Source of the DNA: an uncultured Microbacterium sp.
Lineage (GTDB): Bacteria > Actinomycetota > Actinomycetes > Actinomycetales > Microbacteriaceae
NCBI GenBank assembly: GCA_937988695.1
Contig: CALKHM010000196.1
Location: forward strand, 1-7,525
Length of the DNA: 7,525 nt
Direction: 5' to 3'
Positions 5,751 through 7,525 of this stretch are shown piece after piece. The translations under genes were made by a program, and so were the position numbers. The number at the start of each line of letters is the position of its first letter. The first letter of the stretch is position 1. The notes beneath the pieces were generated by a model. That model did no database searches, was not told where the DNA came from, and was given only the letters and a program-made list of their open reading frames with translations.

Positions 5751-5822
5751 TCCGCCGTGGTGTAATGGCAGCACGACAGCCTTTGGAGCTGTGAGGTCCA
5801 GGTTCGAGTCCTGGCGGCGGAG
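5751..5822 (+). tRNA. trnQ: tRNA-Gln (anticodon UUG)
   Basis: The 72-base cloverleaf is complete. The acceptor stem TCCGCCG pairs with CGGCGGA (5815-5821), with discriminator G5822. The anticodon stem ACAGC (5776-5780) pairs with GCTGT (5788-5792) around loop CTTTGGA, giving anticodon TTG (5783-5785), which reads CAA and by wobble CAG. The T arm is CCAGG-TTCGAGT-CCTGG. CCA is not encoded: the bases after the discriminator are CATG, of which ATG is the glmU start. Confidence 0.96.
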
Positions 5823-5823
5823 C

Positions 5824-7293
5824 ATGGCTGACAACACCGATCACTCCCTCGCCGTCGTCATCCTGGCCGCAGGTCAGGGCACGCGCATGAAGTCGTCGCT
5901 GCCGAAGGTGCTGCACCCGATCGGTGGGCGCACGCTCGTCGGACACGTGCTGGAGACCGCGCGGCAGCTTCGCGCGGCCGAGGTGCTCGTGGTCGTGCGG
6001 CACGAGCGCGACCTCGTGGTCGCCGCCGTCGCCGAGCAGGCACCGACGGCGCGCATCGTCGACCAGGACGAAATCCCCGGCACCGGCCGCGCGGTCGAGG
6101 CGGCCCTGGAACAGCTGCAGGGCTTCACCGGCGACGTGCTGGTGCTGTCGGGCGACTGCCCGTTGGCGGATGCCGCGACCCTGGCGTCGCTGCTGGCCGG
6201 ACACCGCGGCGCGGGTGCGGCGGCCACGCTCATGACGGCGGTCGTCGACGACCCGCACGGCTACGGGCGCGTCATCCGGGACGCCGCCGGGGAGGTGGAC
6301 CGCATCGTCGAGCAGAAGGACGCCACCGACGCCGAGGCGGCCGTGCACGAGATCAACGCCGGCATGTACGTGTTCCGCGCCGACGCATTGCGAACCCATC
6401 TGCCGCACCTGGGCACCCGGAACGCCCAGGGCGAGAGGTATCTCACGGAGGTCGCCGCGCTGCTGCGGCGCGCAGGCGACCGGGTCGTGGCATCCGTGGT
6501 CGACGACGTGACGGTGACGTACGGCGTCAACGACCGTGCCCAGCTGGCGGAGGTCGGCCGGCTGCTGAACGCCCGCACCGTGCGGCGCTGGCAGCTGGAC
6601 GGCGTGACGGTCCAGGACCCCGCCACCACGTGGATCGACGTCACCGCGACGCTCGCGCCCGACGTGACGGTGCTGCCGAACACGCATGTGCTGCGCGCGA
6701 CCACGATCGCCGCCGGCGCCACCATCGGCCCGGATACGACGCTGACCGACTGCGAGGTCGGTGCCGGTGCCACCGTCCGCCGGGTCGACGCGAACCTCGC
6801 CGTCATCGGCGAGCGGGTGAGCGTCGGGCCGTTCACGCACCTGCGGCCGGGGACGGTGCTGGCCGCCGACGTGAAGATGGGCTCGTTCGTCGAGACGAAG
6901 AACGCGCAGGTCGGCGAGGGCACCAAGGTGCCGCACTTCATCTATCTCGGGGACGCGACGGTGGGCGAGCGCGCCAACGTGGGCGCCGGCACCATCACCG
7001 CGAACTATGACGACGTGCACAAGCACCGCACCGAGATCGGCGACGACGTCCATACCGGTGCGCACACGGTGCTCGTCGCGCCCGTTAGGCTGGGGGACGG
7101 CGCCAAGACCGGGGCCGGGGCGATCGTCCGCAAGGACGTGCCCGCCGGAGCCCTGGCCCTGAGCGTGGCACCCCAGCGGAACATCGAGGGGTGGGTTGAG
7201 AAGAACCGACCGGGCACGAAAGCGGCGGAAGTCGCCTCCCGCGCGCGGTCCGCACAGAAAGCCGGCGATGGGCCACAAGGACAAGAAGGTTGA
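5824..7293 (+). CDS. glmU: bifunctional GlmU: GlcN-1-P acetyltransferase / GlcNAc-1-P uridyltransferase
   Basis: This 489-residue cytoplasmic enzyme makes UDP-GlcNAc, the precursor of peptidoglycan, by acetylating glucosamine-1-phosphate and then joining it to UTP. The N-terminal uridyltransferase carries L14-A-A-G-Q-G-T-R-M with K28 of the PKVLH motif, G-D-C-P-L at 110-114 (metal-binding Asp111), G-T-G-R-A at 86-90, G-Y-G-R at 146-149, and N-A-Q-G-E-R-Y at 200-206. The C-terminal left-handed beta-helix (about 260-455) carries HLRPG at 339-343, V-E-T-K near 356-359, and H371 with Y-L-G-D-A, matching the catalytic His363 region of the E. coli enzyme. Length is usual for actinobacteria. ATG 5824 is the only start before the nucleotide loop apart from an in-frame GTG at 5791 inside the tRNA. 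It lies one base after the tRNA, with no properly spaced Shine-Dalgarno. prs follows with a 26-base overlap. Confidence 0.97.
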   Translation: MADNTDHSLAVVILAAGQGTRMKSSLPKVLHPIGGRTLVGHVLETARQLRAAEVLVVVRHERDLVVAAVAEQAPTARIVDQDEIPGTGRAVEAALEQLQGFTGDVLVLSGDCPLADAATLASLLAGHRGAGAAATLMTAVVDDPHGYGRVIRDAAGEVDRIVEQKDATDAEAAVHEINAGMYVFRADALRTHLPHLGTRNAQGERYLTEVAALLRRAGDRVVASVVDDVTVTYGVNDRAQLAEVGRLLNARTVRRWQLDGVTVQDPATTWIDVTATLAPDVTVLPNTHVLRATTIAAGATIGPDTTLTDCEVGAGATVRRVDANLAVIGERVSVGPFTHLRPGTVLAADVKMGSFVETKNAQVGEGTKVPHFIYLGDATVGERANVGAGTITANYDDVHKHRTEIGDDVHTGAHTVLVAPVRLGDGAKTGAGAIVRKDVPAGALALSVAPQRNIEGWVEKNRPGTKAAEVASRARSAQKAGDGPQGQEG

Positions 7294-7525
7294 CCTCGAT
7301 CGCGACCGCGGGATAGCACCCGGCCTGGTCGCCAAGACCAAGAAACGCCTCGTGGTCGCCTCCGGCAGCTCACACCGGGCCCTGGCCGTCGAGGTCGCCA
7401 CGGCGCTGGGCACCGAGCTGGTCCCCACCGAGTACCGCACGTTCGCGTCGGGTGAGATCCTGACCCGCTTCGAGGTCTCGGTCCGCGGCTGCGACGTGTT
7501 CCTCGTGCAGTCGTTCGGCCCGCCG
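7268..7525 (+). CDS. prs: ribose-phosphate pyrophosphokinase, 5' part (PRPP synthase)
   Basis: The first 86 codons are present; the gene runs off the window end. The enzyme makes PRPP from ribose-5-phosphate and ATP for nucleotide, His and Trp synthesis. Family features seen: K-R-L-V-V-A-S-G at about 26-33, the T-E-Y-R-T-F-A-S-G-E-I stretch typical of the nucleotide-binding flank, R-F-E-V-S-V-R-G-C-D-V-F and Q-S-F-G-P-P at the end. A basic N-terminal extension of about 25 residues (V-D-L-D-R-D-R-G-I-A-P-G) precedes the core; I recall such extensions in Microbacteriaceae. ATG 7268 lies inside the glmU end, with AGAAAG six bases upstream, so the two are probably co-transcribed and translationally coupled. 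Confidence 0.95.
   Translation, partial: MGHKDKKVDLDRDRGIAPGLVAKTKKRLVVASGSSHRALAVEVATALGTELVPTEYRTFASGEILTRFEVSVRGCDVFLVQSFGPP

Noticed and set aside
4983..5837. Minus-strand open frame over the MarR gene, tRNA and repeat array
   Set aside because: It crosses a tRNA and runs out of frame through the MarR gene; the peptide repeats at its end only mirror the 19-nt DNA repeat.
5668..7440. Long minus-strand open frame opposite glmU, and similar ones opposite prs
   Set aside because: Antisense shadow of glmU; Arg/His/Gly-rich without domains.

Overview
The window looks like chromosome of a high-GC actinobacterium of the Microbacteriaceae type, probably Microbacterium. The basis is the GC-rich coding, the protein styles, and the run marR / tRNA-Gln / glmU / prs. 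The genus is inferred from recalled protein similarity, not from a search.

Left part (1 to about 2398): this appears to be foreign DNA, the end of an integrated element or rearranged segment. It holds a small two-helix membrane protein (+) and, tail to tail with a 3-nt overlap, a complete ABC-F ATPase (-) of the Uup-like type with a C-terminal coiled coil. Its codon use includes a rare TTA and AT-ending codons in both Walker B motifs.

Junction (about 2396-2400): a second, resident ABC-F gene (- strand, starting at 3736) is cut exactly in its second Walker B motif and continues as an unrelated 47-residue tail. The tail stops at TAG, and that stop overlaps the proposed GTG start of the intact foreign homologue (TAGTG). 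The incoming DNA thus breaks a housekeeping-type ABC-F gene while placing a complete member of the same family directly behind its promoter and in reach of its ribosomes. A GAACC-N6-GGTTC inverted repeat and a hairpin that masks a Shine-Dalgarno sequence lie just inside the junction. This is the main candidate for something not previously described.

Middle (3737-5182): a 55-residue zinc-ribbon protein (-), a flavin-reductase-like FMN-binding protein (+), then about 500 bases without a gene between convergent genes. That gap holds a 20-nt tandem repeat and a separate 19-nt repeat array with an inverted copy.

Right part (5183-7525): a MarR-type regulator (-), a tRNA-Gln(UUG), glmU and the first 86 codons of prs (all three +). 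The tRNA ends one base before the glmU ATG, so tRNA 3' processing would yield an almost leaderless glmU mRNA. glmU and prs overlap. GlmU makes UDP-GlcNAc for the cell wall and Prs makes PRPP.
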